Shown here: positions 1 through 6,001 of the stretch, piece by piece
Position numbering within the stretch: the stretch's first letter is position 1
Layout of the letters: each line of letters starts with the position of its first letter
From: Candidatus Woesearchaeota archaeon
GTDB lineage: Archaea; Nanobdellota; Nanobdellia; Woesearchaeales; WAPJ01
Reading direction: 5' to 3'
Assembly (NCBI GenBank): GCA_015519985.1
Contig: WIAN01000011.1
Span: 1-13,140, forward strand
DNA: 13,140 bases
Program-made: the position numbers and the translations under genes
The notes under the pieces: generated by a model
Databases searched by the model: none
What the model was told of the DNA's origin: nothing
The model's input: the letters and a program-made list of their open reading frames with translations, nothing else

Positions 1-43
1 AAAAAAAATAGAATAAACAATAAAAAATAGAAAAAAATTAATT

Positions 44-49
44 GAGGTG
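44..49 (+). promoter_or_regulatory. Shine-Dalgarno site of phosphoglycerate mutase
   Basis: GAGGTG lies 7 nt before the GTG at 57 and matches the archaeal 16S 3' end. It is why GTG 57 is preferred over the in-frame TTG at 42, which would sit just before the site. Confidence 0.7.
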
Positions 50-56
50 TATTGTT

Positions 57-719
57 GTGTATAAAAAAATCTACATTTTTAGACATGGAGAATCAACTTT
101 TAACAAGTTAAAAAAATTTACAGGTTGGTTAGATGCGGATCTTACAGAAAAAGGAGTTAAAGACGCAAAAAAAATAGCTAAAAAGTTAAAAGACAAAAAT
201 ATCGATGTAGCATTCCATTCAAGTTTAAAAAGAAGTATAAAAACTTTAAATGAAGTTTTAAAATATCATAAAAATGTAGAAAAAATTTTAGACAATAGAA
301 TTATAGAGAGAAATTATGGAGTTTTACAAGGAAAAACTCATTCTTGGTATGTGAAAACAGAAGGGGAAAAAGATTATAATGTTTTAGTTAAAAAAAAATC
401 TTTACCTGAATTGAAAGGATATGAAAAAAAAGATTATATAAAAAGATTAGGAGAAGCAAAATTACATTTAGTAAGAAGAAGCTATTCAATTCCACCTCCA
501 CAAGGAGAAAGTATTAAAGATGTTGAAAAAAGAGTTTTAAGTTTTATTAAAGATTTGTTAAAATTTATTGAAAAAAATAAAGTTGATGTTGCTATTAGTG
601 CTCATGGAAATTCTATGAGACCTTTTAGAAGATATTTTGAAAAATTAACAGTAAAAGAAATGATGTCTTTAGAAAACCCTTGGGATGACTATTTTGAATA
701 CAAAGTAAAAATAAAATAA
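57..719 (+). CDS. gpmA: 2,3-bisphosphoglycerate-dependent phosphoglycerate mutase
   Basis: This cytosolic glycolytic enzyme interconverts 3- and 2-phosphoglycerate through a phosphohistidine. Counting from GTG 57 (220 residues), the RHGE motif is at 9-12, with H10 the expected phosphorylated residue. R59 lies in the SLKRS segment, and E84-R85 begin the ERNYG..QGK motif. RRSYSIPPP..GES covers about 140-152, and the second catalytic His, H183, lies in SAHGNS. This motif order is that of the BPG-dependent family and not of the metal-dependent archaeal ApgM family. It is shorter than the roughly 250 residues of bacterial GpmA but keeps all core motifs. A TTG at 42 is in frame, but the SD position argues against it. 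The gene stands alone, and a hairpin with a T-run follows it. Family is certain; cofactor dependence is inferred from homology. Confidence 0.93.
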   Translation: MYKKIYIFRHGESTFNKLKKFTGWLDADLTEKGVKDAKKIAKKLKDKNIDVAFHSSLKRSIKTLNEVLKYHKNVEKILDNRIIERNYGVLQGKTHSWYVKTEGEKDYNVLVKKKSLPELKGYEKKDYIKRLGEAKLHLVRRSYSIPPPQGESIKDVEKRVLSFIKDLLKFIEKNKVDVAISAHGNSMRPFRRYFEKLTVKEMMSLENPWDDYFEYKVKIK

Positions 720-746
720 AAATATAATAAAAAATAAATATAATCG

Positions 747-785
747 GAAAGTTTTCGTATAAATATGAAACTCTTTCGAATTTTT
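747..785 (+). terminator. imperfect hairpin followed by a T run
   Basis: GAAAG (747-751) pairs with CTTTC (773-777), and TTTCGTA (753-759) pairs with TATGAAA (764-770) with one G-U pair. The apical loop has 4 nt and a small internal bulge separates the arms. AATTTTT follows at 779-785. It lies 27 nt after the mutase stop, so a terminator is the simplest reading. A structured leader for the next gene is the alternative. Confidence 0.4.
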
Positions 786-861
786 ATAGGAATGTTTTTA
801 AAACAAACTTTTTTCCTTTCTTTATATGGAAAAAGAATATAAAAATGGCTTTTAGGATTAT

Positions 862-1113
862 ATGAAAAGAGATGGATTATTAAGTTTAATAATCGCAGGA
901 ATAACATTAAATTCTATTACAGGAATTTTAGCAAGTGTGTATAAAAAAAATGCTGATGTAAGAGTTGAAATTGAAAGAATAAAATCAGGATTAGAAGAAC
1001 ATGTTTTAGATGTAAATAATAATGGTATTCCTGACAAAGTTTATTTTATTGATGGAAAAATAGTTCCTATTGAAATTGATAACAAAAATGTTTTAGAATA
1101 TTTTAAAAAATAA
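862..1113 (+). CDS. small membrane-anchored or secreted protein with a calcium-loop-like motif
   Basis: I do not recognise this 83-residue protein. Residues 1-4 are MKRD, followed by a hydrophobic stretch at about 6-25 that could be a signal peptide or single membrane anchor. The remainder is hydrophilic. Residues 50-58 read D-V-N-N-N-G-I-P-D, which matches the DxNxNGxxD spacing of EF-hand or dockerin-type calcium loops, though only one loop is present. AGGA at 854-857 gives a weak SD 4 nt before the ATG. TTTATATG at 821-828 is a candidate TATA box. Neighbours are the mutase upstream and the CcdA-like protein downstream, all on one strand but with gaps that allow separate promoters. That it is a real gene is likely, from its composition and start context; function is unknown. 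Confidence 0.65.
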   Translation: MKRDGLLSLIIAGITLNSITGILASVYKKNADVRVEIERIKSGLEEHVLDVNNNGIPDKVYFIDGKIVPIEIDNKNVLEYFKK

Positions 1114-1126
1114 AAAAATCATAAAG

Positions 1127-1136
1127 TTTAAAAATA
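1127..1136 (+). promoter_or_regulatory. TATA box of ccdA
   Basis: TTTAAAAATA is centred about 27 nt before the ATG at 1158. No SD is present, since the ATG is preceded by a T run, so transcription would begin at or next to the start codon. Confidence 0.55.
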
Positions 1137-1157
1137 AAAAACTTTTATTCTTTTTTT

Positions 1158-1859
1158 ATGGATACAGTGAATATTTTTATAGCATTCATAGCAGGATTTT
1201 TAACATTTCTAAGTCCATGCGTTTTTCCTATAATTCCAGGATTTTTATCTTATTTAGCAGGTACAAGCATAAAAGATAATAGTTCTAAAGCAAGAATAAA
1301 AAATTTAATTACAGCAATTTTTTTTATATTAGGAGCAGGACTAGTATTTTCAACATTAGGAATATTAATTTCTTTAATACCTTTAAAAACAGCAGCTATA
1401 AAAAAAACTATTTCAATAATAGGAGGATTATTCATAATATTATTTGGATTATTTACTCTTGGAACTTTTAAAATACCATTTTTAGAAAGAGATATAAAAT
1501 TAAATTTTAACTTTCAAAAATATAGATATTTAGGAGCTTTTTTATTCGGAGCTACATTTGCTGCAGGTTGGAGTCCTTGCATAGGTCCAATATTGGGAAG
1601 TATTTTAACAATAGCATTGACAAAACAAGCAATAGCTTTTGTTTTAATGTTATCTTTTTCAATAGGATTGGGAGTTCCTTTTTTAATAACAGGATTTTTC
1701 GCTCATGAAGCAATAAACTTAATAAAAAAATCAGGTACATTCATGAAATATTTTAACATAATAGTAGGACTGTTATTAATAATATTAGGAATATTAGTAA
1801 TTACAGGAGATATAGCTTCAATAGCAAACTTTTCATACAGTTTTAATGTTTTAAAATAA
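1158..1859 (+). CDS. ccdA: CcdA/DsbD-type thiol-disulfide transporter membrane protein
   Basis: CcdA-family proteins carry reducing equivalents from cytosolic thioredoxin across the membrane to extracytoplasmic thiol proteins. This 233-residue protein has about six hydrophobic segments, near residues 4-26, 50-73, 83-104, 125-147, 157-181 and 199-218. The two hallmark sites are present: LSPCVFP with C21 in segment 1 and GWSPCIGP with C141 in segment 4, which form the family's redox-active pair. Length is normal for CcdA. No thioredoxin-like partner or cytochrome c maturation gene is in the window, so a role in general extracytoplasmic thiol reduction is as likely as haem delivery. The start is the ATG after a T run, apparently leaderless. 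Family assignment is strong; the physiological partner is unknown. Confidence 0.92.
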   Translation: MDTVNIFIAFIAGFLTFLSPCVFPIIPGFLSYLAGTSIKDNSSKARIKNLITAIFFILGAGLVFSTLGILISLIPLKTAAIKKTISIIGGLFIILFGLFTLGTFKIPFLERDIKLNFNFQKYRYLGAFLFGATFAAGWSPCIGPILGSILTIALTKQAIAFVLMLSFSIGLGVPFLITGFFAHEAINLIKKSGTFMKYFNIIVGLLLIILGILVITGDIASIANFSYSFNVLK

Positions 1860-1875
1860 ACTAATTCTAAAAATC

Positions 1876-1902
1876 AACAAAAAAACATAGTTGTTCTTTT
1901 TT
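1876..1902 (+). terminator. weak hairpin and T6 run after ccdA
   Basis: AACAA (1876-1880) can pair with TTGTT (1891-1895), followed by C and six Ts at 1897-1902. The stem is short and mostly A-T, so the T run is the stronger argument for archaeal-type termination. Confidence 0.35.
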
Positions 1903-1953
1903 AGTAGTAACAAAATAGAAAGCTTTAAATATAAAAAAACCTCTACTAAAAAA
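1897..1953. repeat. 11-bp inverted repeat flanking a TATA box
   Basis: TTTTTTAGTAG (1897-1907) and CTACTAAAAAA (1943-1953) are perfect reverse complements. The 35 nt between them contain the TATA box of the 304-residue gene. The A/T runs inflate the match; the informative core is AGTAG/CTACT. It could be an operator or chance. Confidence 0.5.
1924..1933 (+). promoter_or_regulatory. TATA box of the 304-residue unknown gene
   Basis: TTTAAATATA predicts a transcript start near 1955 and a leader of about 35 nt that contains the SD at 1977-1982. Confidence 0.5.
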
Positions 1954-1976
1954 AAGTTATAAATCTACAAGCTTAA

Positions 1977-1982
1977 GGTGAT
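1977..1982 (+). promoter_or_regulatory. Shine-Dalgarno site deciding the start at 1990
   Basis: GGTGAT is followed by 7 nt and then ATG 1990. The in-frame GTG at 1978 is part of this SD and so is unlikely to be the start codon. Confidence 0.75.
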
Positions 1983-1989
1983 AAAAAAA

Positions 1990-2904
1990 ATGGAACCAAT
2001 CATAGAATTACCAAGAGAAATAAGAGAAATAAGTTTTAGACCAGATTATCCTTTTGGAGTCAAACATGAAGATTATTTGTTTGAAATGAAAGAAAGCGTA
2101 GGAGTCAACCCCTACAGGGGATATATTATTGGAAGATACAATTTTCGTAGGGGAAATGTTGCTTTTGTTACTGCAGAAAAATTAGGTCGCATTATTACAG
2201 AAACTGTATATGTTGTACCTTTGTCAGGTATTTTTACAGAAAATTTAAGTCCTGAATTGAAAGAAGAAGTTTATAGATTGTATGGTAAGGATGGAGAAAG
2301 AGTAGATAGAGTATTAGAAGATGCAGGTTTTGAAAGAAGTTTAGAGATGTATGTTCCTCATTTAAAAAATGCAGATGAATGGGGAAAAAGCATAGTGGAA
2401 AATGCAAGAGTATTATCAATGATAGAAAAAAGAATGATTTTAAGAAAATTATATTCTTCATTAGGAATGGAACCAAAAGTTAAACTTTCAGATGATATTG
2501 CAAAATATTTCAGACCTGCATGGGATTGGCCTTCAGAAAAGGATATGTTAAAATCTGCAGGGAAATATAATGCATCAAGAACAATATTAGTAGTTTATGA
2601 TGAATACGGAATCCCTTATGTTGGGATAAAGAAAGAAGGATTAGAAGAAGAATTAGAAAGAGTAGGATTTGAAAAGAACGAAGAAATTTATATCCCTCAT
2701 TTAAAAAAGAGTGATGATAAATGGATAGAGTATGATGAGTGGGTAGAATATATGTTTTCAAAGAGAGAAGAGGACGAAATAAACTATGCAGGAATTAATA
2801 CATTAAAAGTAGGAAATCTAAAAAATCATAACAGAAGAATATTAGACGCACTTAGAGAAAGAGGAATTAAAGTAACAAATTTAGACGGTTTACTATTAGA
2901 ATAA
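1990..2904 (+). CDS. unknown soluble protein with an internal repeat
   Basis: I do not recognise this 304-residue protein. It has no signal peptide, membrane segment or Cys cluster and is rich in charged residues. It contains a repeat: residues about 105-131 and 218-245 share the pattern L-E-x-x-G-F-E-x-x-x-E-x-Y-x-P-H-L-K-x-x-D-x-W. Each copy is preceded by a short beta-like stretch ending in a Gly (TVYVVPLSG and ILVVYDEYG), so the duplicated unit may reach 50-60 residues. Between the copies lies an aromatic segment with FRPAWDWP at 175-181. The first 200 nt include GC-rich stretches and CGC/CGT arginine codons that stand out from the neighbouring genes. It has its own promoter and SD, with T-rich terminators behind it, so it is probably a single-gene transcript. 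Function is unknown. Confidence 0.8.
   Translation: MEPIIELPREIREISFRPDYPFGVKHEDYLFEMKESVGVNPYRGYIIGRYNFRRGNVAFVTAEKLGRIITETVYVVPLSGIFTENLSPELKEEVYRLYGKDGERVDRVLEDAGFERSLEMYVPHLKNADEWGKSIVENARVLSMIEKRMILRKLYSSLGMEPKVKLSDDIAKYFRPAWDWPSEKDMLKSAGKYNASRTILVVYDEYGIPYVGIKKEGLEEELERVGFEKNEEIYIPHLKKSDDKWIEYDEWVEYMFSKREEDEINYAGINTLKVGNLKNHNRRILDALRERGIKVTNLDGLLLE
2109..2153 (+). repeat. GC-rich competing inverted repeats inside a gene
   Basis: CCCCTAC (2109-2115) can pair with GTAGGGG (2147-2153), and its CCCCT with the adjacent AGGGG (2116-2120). The adjacent pairing leaves only a 2-nt gap, so the distal pairing is the plausible RNA stem. The block is unusually GC-rich for this sequence. Confidence 0.4.
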
Positions 2905-2909
2905 AAAAA

Positions 2910-2936
2910 TTTTTAAACTTTTTTTAATTCTTTTTT
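2910..2936 (+). terminator. T-rich termination region
   Basis: Runs of 5, 7 and 6 Ts at 2910-2914, 2919-2925 and 2931-2936 follow the stop codon at 2904 directly. Tandem T runs are the usual archaeal termination signal. Confidence 0.55.
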
Positions 2937-3004
2937 AAAATAAAAAACGAAATTTTTAAAAACTAAACTAAATTTCCTTAGTTTTAATACAATAATTTTT
3001 ATTT

Positions 3005-3077
3005 GGGCCCGTAGTCTAGCGGCTATGACGTCGCCTTTACACGGCGAAGGTCACCGGTTCGATTCCGGTCGGGCCCA
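3005..3077 (+). tRNA. tRNA-Val(TAC)
   Basis: The 73-nt gene folds completely. The acceptor is GGGCCCG (3005-3011) with CGGGCCC (3070-3076), and the discriminator is A at 3077. The anticodon stem is TCGCC/GGCGA (3031-3035, 3043-3047) around the loop TTTACAC, giving anticodon TAC at 3038-3040. The T arm is ACCGG-TTCGATT-CCGGT (3053-3069). CCA is not encoded and no intron is seen. A 71-nt gap with its own TATA box separates it from scpA. No clean TATA box lies at the expected distance; TTTTTAAAAA near 2953 is a candidate, and AAAACTAA/TTAGTTTT (2959-2966, 2978-2985) forms an inverted repeat just upstream. Confidence 0.97.
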
Positions 3078-3114
3078 TACTTTTACTTCTTTTATATATT
3101 CAACAAGAGTAAAG

Positions 3115-3122
3115 TTTATATA
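3115..3122 (+). promoter_or_regulatory. TATA box of scpA
   Basis: TTTATATA is centred about 31 nt before ATG 3149, and no SD is present, so the transcript leader would be only a few nucleotides. Confidence 0.55.
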
Positions 3123-3148
3123 GTTGTATATCTGTATAGTATTTTGTT

Positions 3149-3883
3149 ATGGAAAGTAATAATATCTTACAAGTAATCTTTAAAGAAAACGAAATTACTT
3201 GGAAAGAAATGCTTTTAAACTTAGTAAAAACAAACCAATTAGACCCTTGGGATGTAGATATAAAAATATTAACAAAAGAATATGTAAAATTAGTAAAAAA
3301 GTTAAAAGAACACGATTTAAAAGTTTCTGGAAAAGTAATATTAGCAGCAGCAATACTTTTAAAAATAAAATCTGAAAGATTATTATTAGAAGACATAACA
3401 TTCTTTGATAACCTTATGAATTCTGCTTCAGAAGAAGAAATAGAAGAATTTTATAACGAATTAGAAAGTAATATAGAATTTGAAACTGAAGAAGAAGAAA
3501 AATTAGAATTAATACCAAGACTTCCACAATTAAAAAAGAGAAGAGTTTCTGTATATGAATTAATTGATATTTTAGAAGAAACATTAGAAAAACCAGTTAA
3601 AAAAAAGATTGTAGTAAAAAATAAAGCAGAAATAAAAGTTCCAGAAATAAAAGTAGATATTGGGAAATTAATAACAATACTATCTGAAAAAATAAATAAT
3701 TTGTTTAAAAAAAATAATGATAAAATTTTATTCGACTCATTATTAACAGGCACAACAAAAGAAGATAAAGTATTAACATTCATTCCACTATTGCATTTAG
3801 CACATATAGATCATAGACTAATAGATTTAGAACAAGAAAAAAATTTTTCAAATATTTACATAGTAAAACCAAAAAAAGAATGA
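3149..3883 (+). CDS. scpA: segregation and condensation protein A (ScpA kleisin)
   Basis: ScpA is the kleisin that bridges the two heads of the Smc dimer, together with ScpB, in chromosome condensation and segregation. The 244-residue protein has the family's N-terminal helical region, with LDPWDVDI at 31-38 and the segment KVSGKVILAAAILLKIKSE at 58-76. An acidic linker follows at about 94-118, where the chain would bind ScpB. A C-terminal winged-helix region (about 203-240) carries KVLTFIPLLHL, the part that contacts the Smc head. Length matches ScpA. Neither scpB nor smc is in the window. The gene ends 5 nt from the convergent 326-residue gene, and a T7 run begins right at its stop codon. 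The family call is strong; archaeal ScpA is often more divergent than this one. Confidence 0.93.
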   Translation: MESNNILQVIFKENEITWKEMLLNLVKTNQLDPWDVDIKILTKEYVKLVKKLKEHDLKVSGKVILAAAILLKIKSERLLLEDITFFDNLMNSASEEEIEEFYNELESNIEFETEEEEKLELIPRLPQLKKRRVSVYELIDILEETLEKPVKKKIVVKNKAEIKVPEIKVDIGKLITILSEKINNLFKKNNDKILFDSLLTGTTKEDKVLTFIPLLHLAHIDHRLIDLEQEKNFSNIYIVKPKKE

Positions 3884-3890
3884 TTTTTTT
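3884..3890 (+). terminator. T7 run between convergent genes
   Basis: Seven Ts follow the scpA stop codon immediately and run into the stop codon of the convergent gene at 3889-3891. It is a plausible compact terminator for scpA. Confidence 0.45.
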
Positions 3891-4869
3891 AATTATAATT
3901 ATAAACAATTCTAGGCTGACCGTTATATTTTTCAATCAATGAAAAAAAATCTTCTCGAGAAACATATAATAACTCATAACTTACTTCTCCAGTAGGAAAT
4001 ACAGTCATTTTACTCGCCATAGCTGAAAGGTCAAAAGGTTTTAATAATCTATTTAAATTGCTTCCATACAAAAACAATTCTTGAGTTCTATCATATCCTT
4101 TTACACGATCTTTAAAATCTATTTTATGAGCAGCTCCTGGAAAAGAACCCATGCCTGAAGAAACAACTTTTGAAACACCATATTGAGATAAAAGATTTCT
4201 TAAACCTTCATCACCAATATTATCTCTTAAAGTTTTTATCTTAGCTTTTTTTTCATTTAAATGTTCCACAAGATCATAATCAAAAATACCAACATCTTTA
4301 GGTAAAAATAACCCTTCATAATTAAAAGGCTCATAAACTACTCCACTCCAAAAACTATCTACAGCTCTTACATTAAGTTGTCTAGTATCAAATTTAGGGG
4401 GAGCATAAGAAAAAACAACAATATTACTTCCATAATAACGTTCATTTGCTTCTGAAAGATTTTTTAATAAAGCATTATGTTTTAATACATTTCCACTATC
4501 ATCAAAAGATACTTCAGAAGGCAAAAATACAGCTCCTACTTTTGAATTATTTCCTAACAATTCTAAATGAGATGTTTGAGTTGAAGATAAAACACTACTT
4601 CCATTCACAACATCTTCAATGCTTTTTTTATGTTGATCATTTACCATTCCAGGATTAATTACAAATTGAAAATTATTTTGATAATTTGCAATAGAAACAA
4701 TTTCTCTTGCATGAATATCAGTTAAAGGACCGTCAAAAACTACAATACTTTCAGATCCTAAATCTGCTTGTTCTAAAAAAAGACCTAACAAAACATGTAA
4801 AGACTTTGGAGCAAAAGCATAATAATTTGACAGATACAAAATTTCTCTTTTTAATGGTGTTTCTTTCAT
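3889..4869 (-). CDS. unknown 326-residue soluble protein
   Basis: I do not recognise this protein. It has no signal peptide, membrane segment or Cys motif. The N-terminal half looks alpha/beta, with hydrophobic strands ending in small or acidic residues: SIVVFDGP at 41-48, FQFVINPG at 67-74 and NIVVFSYAPP at 149-158. The segment KVVSSGMGSFPGAAHKIDF (234-252) is rich in Gly and small residues and could be a ligand-binding loop. These are impressions, not assignments. The start is the ATG at 4869 with a TATA box about 27 nt upstream and no SD. It sits 83 nt downstream of the RsuA-like gene on the same strand and converges on scpA. Hydrophilic, non-repetitive composition and a well-placed promoter make it a real gene of unknown function. 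Confidence 0.8.
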   Translation of the reverse strand: MKETPLKREILYLSNYYAFAPKSLHVLLGLFLEQADLGSESIVVFDGPLTDIHAREIVSIANYQNNFQFVINPGMVNDQHKKSIEDVVNGSSVLSSTQTSHLELLGNNSKVGAVFLPSEVSFDDSGNVLKHNALLKNLSEANERYYGSNIVVFSYAPPKFDTRQLNVRAVDSFWSGVVYEPFNYEGLFLPKDVGIFDYDLVEHLNEKKAKIKTLRDNIGDEGLRNLLSQYGVSKVVSSGMGSFPGAAHKIDFKDRVKGYDRTQELFLYGSNLNRLLKPFDLSAMASKMTVFPTGEVSYELLYVSREDFFSLIEKYNGQPRIVYNYN

Positions 4870-4892
4870 AAAAATATGGTTAAAAACAATTA

Positions 4893-4900
4893 TTTATAAA
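4893..4900 (-). promoter_or_regulatory. TATA box of the 326-residue unknown gene
   Basis: TTTATAAA, its own reverse complement, is centred about 27 nt before the start at 4869, again suggesting a leaderless transcript. Confidence 0.6.
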
Positions 4901-4952
4901 CTTTTTCTTTTTTTATCACTTTTAAGTAGTTCTTTTTATTTCTCTTTCTTTT

Positions 4953-5756
4953 TTATTCTACTTCTTTATTTTTCCTTTCAATTTTTTTTCTATTTATCTT
5001 TCTTTTATTTTTTCTGTTTTTATTTTCTTTTAATTCTAAAATTTTTTTAACATACTTTTTATCTAATTCTTTGTATTGTCCTGGTTTTAAATTTTTTAAT
5101 GTAATAGAATCTATTTTTATTCTTTTTAAATTTTTAACATAATATCCTAAACTTTTAAAGATTCTTTTAACAATTTTATTTCTACCTTCATGCAAAGTTA
5201 TTTTAACAATACTCCTAATTGTTTTTTTATCATACTTTTTATTCTCTAAAACTTTAACTTCTTTAACTTTTACAATACCATCTTTTAATTTTAATATTCC
5301 TTTTTTTAATTTTTCATAATCTTTTTTTTCTAAAAATTTGTCTAATTCTGCAATATAAGTTTTATCAATTTCATATTTTGGATGCATTACTTTATTAGCA
5401 AAATTTCCATCATTAGTTAATAATAATAGTCCTTCAGCATCATAATCTAGTCTTCCAACAGGATAAACTCTAAAAGGAATTTTATCAATATAATCTAATA
5501 TTGTCCTTTTATTTGAAGGATCATACAAAGTTGTCAATACATTTTTTGGTTTGTAAAAAATATAATATTTTTTTACAACATTTTTTATTAATTCATCATC
5601 AACATAAACTTTGTCTTTTTCAGAAATTTTATCTCCTAAAACTGCTATTTTATTGTTAATTCTTACTCTTCCTTCTTCTATTAATTTTTCAGCTTCCCTT
5701 CTAGAACAACAACCTGAATTGCTTAAAAATTTTTGCAATCTTTCATATTTCTCCAT
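4953..5756 (-). CDS. RsuA/RluB-family pseudouridine synthase
   Basis: Enzymes of this family isomerise uridine to pseudouridine, usually in rRNA. The 267-residue protein has an N-terminal S4 RNA-binding domain (about 4-60, with LQKFLSNSGCCSRREAEKLI). The catalytic domain follows, with GRLDYDAEGLLLLTNDG at 101-117 containing the catalytic Asp D104. The C-terminal family motif EGRNKIVKRIF lies at 190-200. A very Lys/Arg/Asn-rich tail covers about 243-265. The reading frame runs open into the tRNA-Arg upstream, but ATG 5756 has a GTGAT SD 4 nt ahead and begins where the family's S4 domain begins. It sits 17 nt behind that tRNA and is probably co-transcribed with it. The family is typical of bacteria and unusual in archaea, which suggests transfer. 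Target RNA and position cannot be told. Confidence 0.92.
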   Translation of the reverse strand: MEKYERLQKFLSNSGCCSRREAEKLIEEGRVRINNKIAVLGDKISEKDKVYVDDELIKNVVKKYYIFYKPKNVLTTLYDPSNKRTILDYIDKIPFRVYPVGRLDYDAEGLLLLTNDGNFANKVMHPKYEIDKTYIAELDKFLEKKDYEKLKKGILKLKDGIVKVKEVKVLENKKYDKKTIRSIVKITLHEGRNKIVKRIFKSLGYYVKNLKRIKIDSITLKNLKPGQYKELDKKYVKKILELKENKNRKNKRKINRKKIERKNKEVE

Positions 5757-5760
5757 AATA

Positions 5761-5765
5761 ATCAC
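5761..5765 (-). promoter_or_regulatory. Shine-Dalgarno site behind tRNA-Arg
   Basis: GTGAT on the minus strand lies 4 nt before ATG 5756, in the 17-nt spacer after tRNA-Arg. It fixes the start of the pseudouridine synthase. Confidence 0.6.
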
Positions 5766-5773
5766 TTTTTTTA

Positions 5774-5845
5774 TGAGCCTGCTGGGATTCGAACCCAGAT
5801 CAATCGGTCCGAAGCCGACCGCACTATCCATTATGCTACAGGCCC
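5774..5845 (-). tRNA. tRNA-Arg(TCG)
   Basis: The 72-nt gene folds fully. The acceptor is GGGCCTG (5845-5839) with CAGGCTC (5781-5775), including one G-U pair, and the discriminator is A at 5774. The anticodon arm is GTCGG-CTTCGGA-CCGAT with anticodon TCG at 5812-5810. The T arm is CTGGG-TTCGAAT-CCCAG. CCA is not encoded. The TATA box at 5867-5876 is about 27 nt from the tRNA 5' end, so the primary transcript may have almost no 5' leader. Confidence 0.97.
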
Positions 5846-5866
5846 AAAAAATAGAAATGAAACACT

Positions 5867-5876
5867 AATATATAAA
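5867..5876 (-). promoter_or_regulatory. TATA box of tRNA-Arg and the RsuA-like gene
   Basis: TTTATATATT on the minus strand is centred about 27 nt before the tRNA 5' end. No other promoter fits in the 17 nt between tRNA and gene, so it probably drives both. Confidence 0.55.
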
Positions 5877-5961
5877 TTTAATATTTAATATAACATTATT
5901 CATTATTAAAATAAATAACAATATAAAATAGAAAACAATCATAATTAAAATAAAAGAAAAT

Positions 5962-5978
5962 AAAAAAATTTTAAAAAA
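5962..5978 (-). terminator. T-run terminator after alba
   Basis: On the minus strand, runs of 6 and 7 Ts lie 24-40 nt beyond the alba stop codon. The remaining gap, 5879-5961, is AT-rich and I see nothing else in it. Confidence 0.45.
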
Positions 5979-6001
5979 TTTTGTAAGAAAGCTTTTTATT
6001 T

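Noticed and set aside
689..907. Phe/Ile/Tyr-rich minus-strand frame between the mutase and the 83-residue gene
   Set aside because: It overlaps both genes and its composition is what antisense AT-rich DNA gives; no promoter or SD supports it.
2953..2990. AAAACTAA/TTAGTTTT inverted repeat before tRNA-Val as an operator
   Set aside because: It is A/T-rich, has two alternative pairings, and is no better than expected by chance here; noted only in the tRNA entry.
5757..5831. Pseudouridine synthase frame extending 25 codons into tRNA-Arg
   Set aside because: The extra residues come from tRNA sequence, and ATG 5756 has an SD and begins at the S4 domain.
5611..5868. Open frame on the plus strand across the RsuA-like gene and tRNA-Arg
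   Set aside because: It is antisense to a clear gene and a tRNA, with no start signal of its own.
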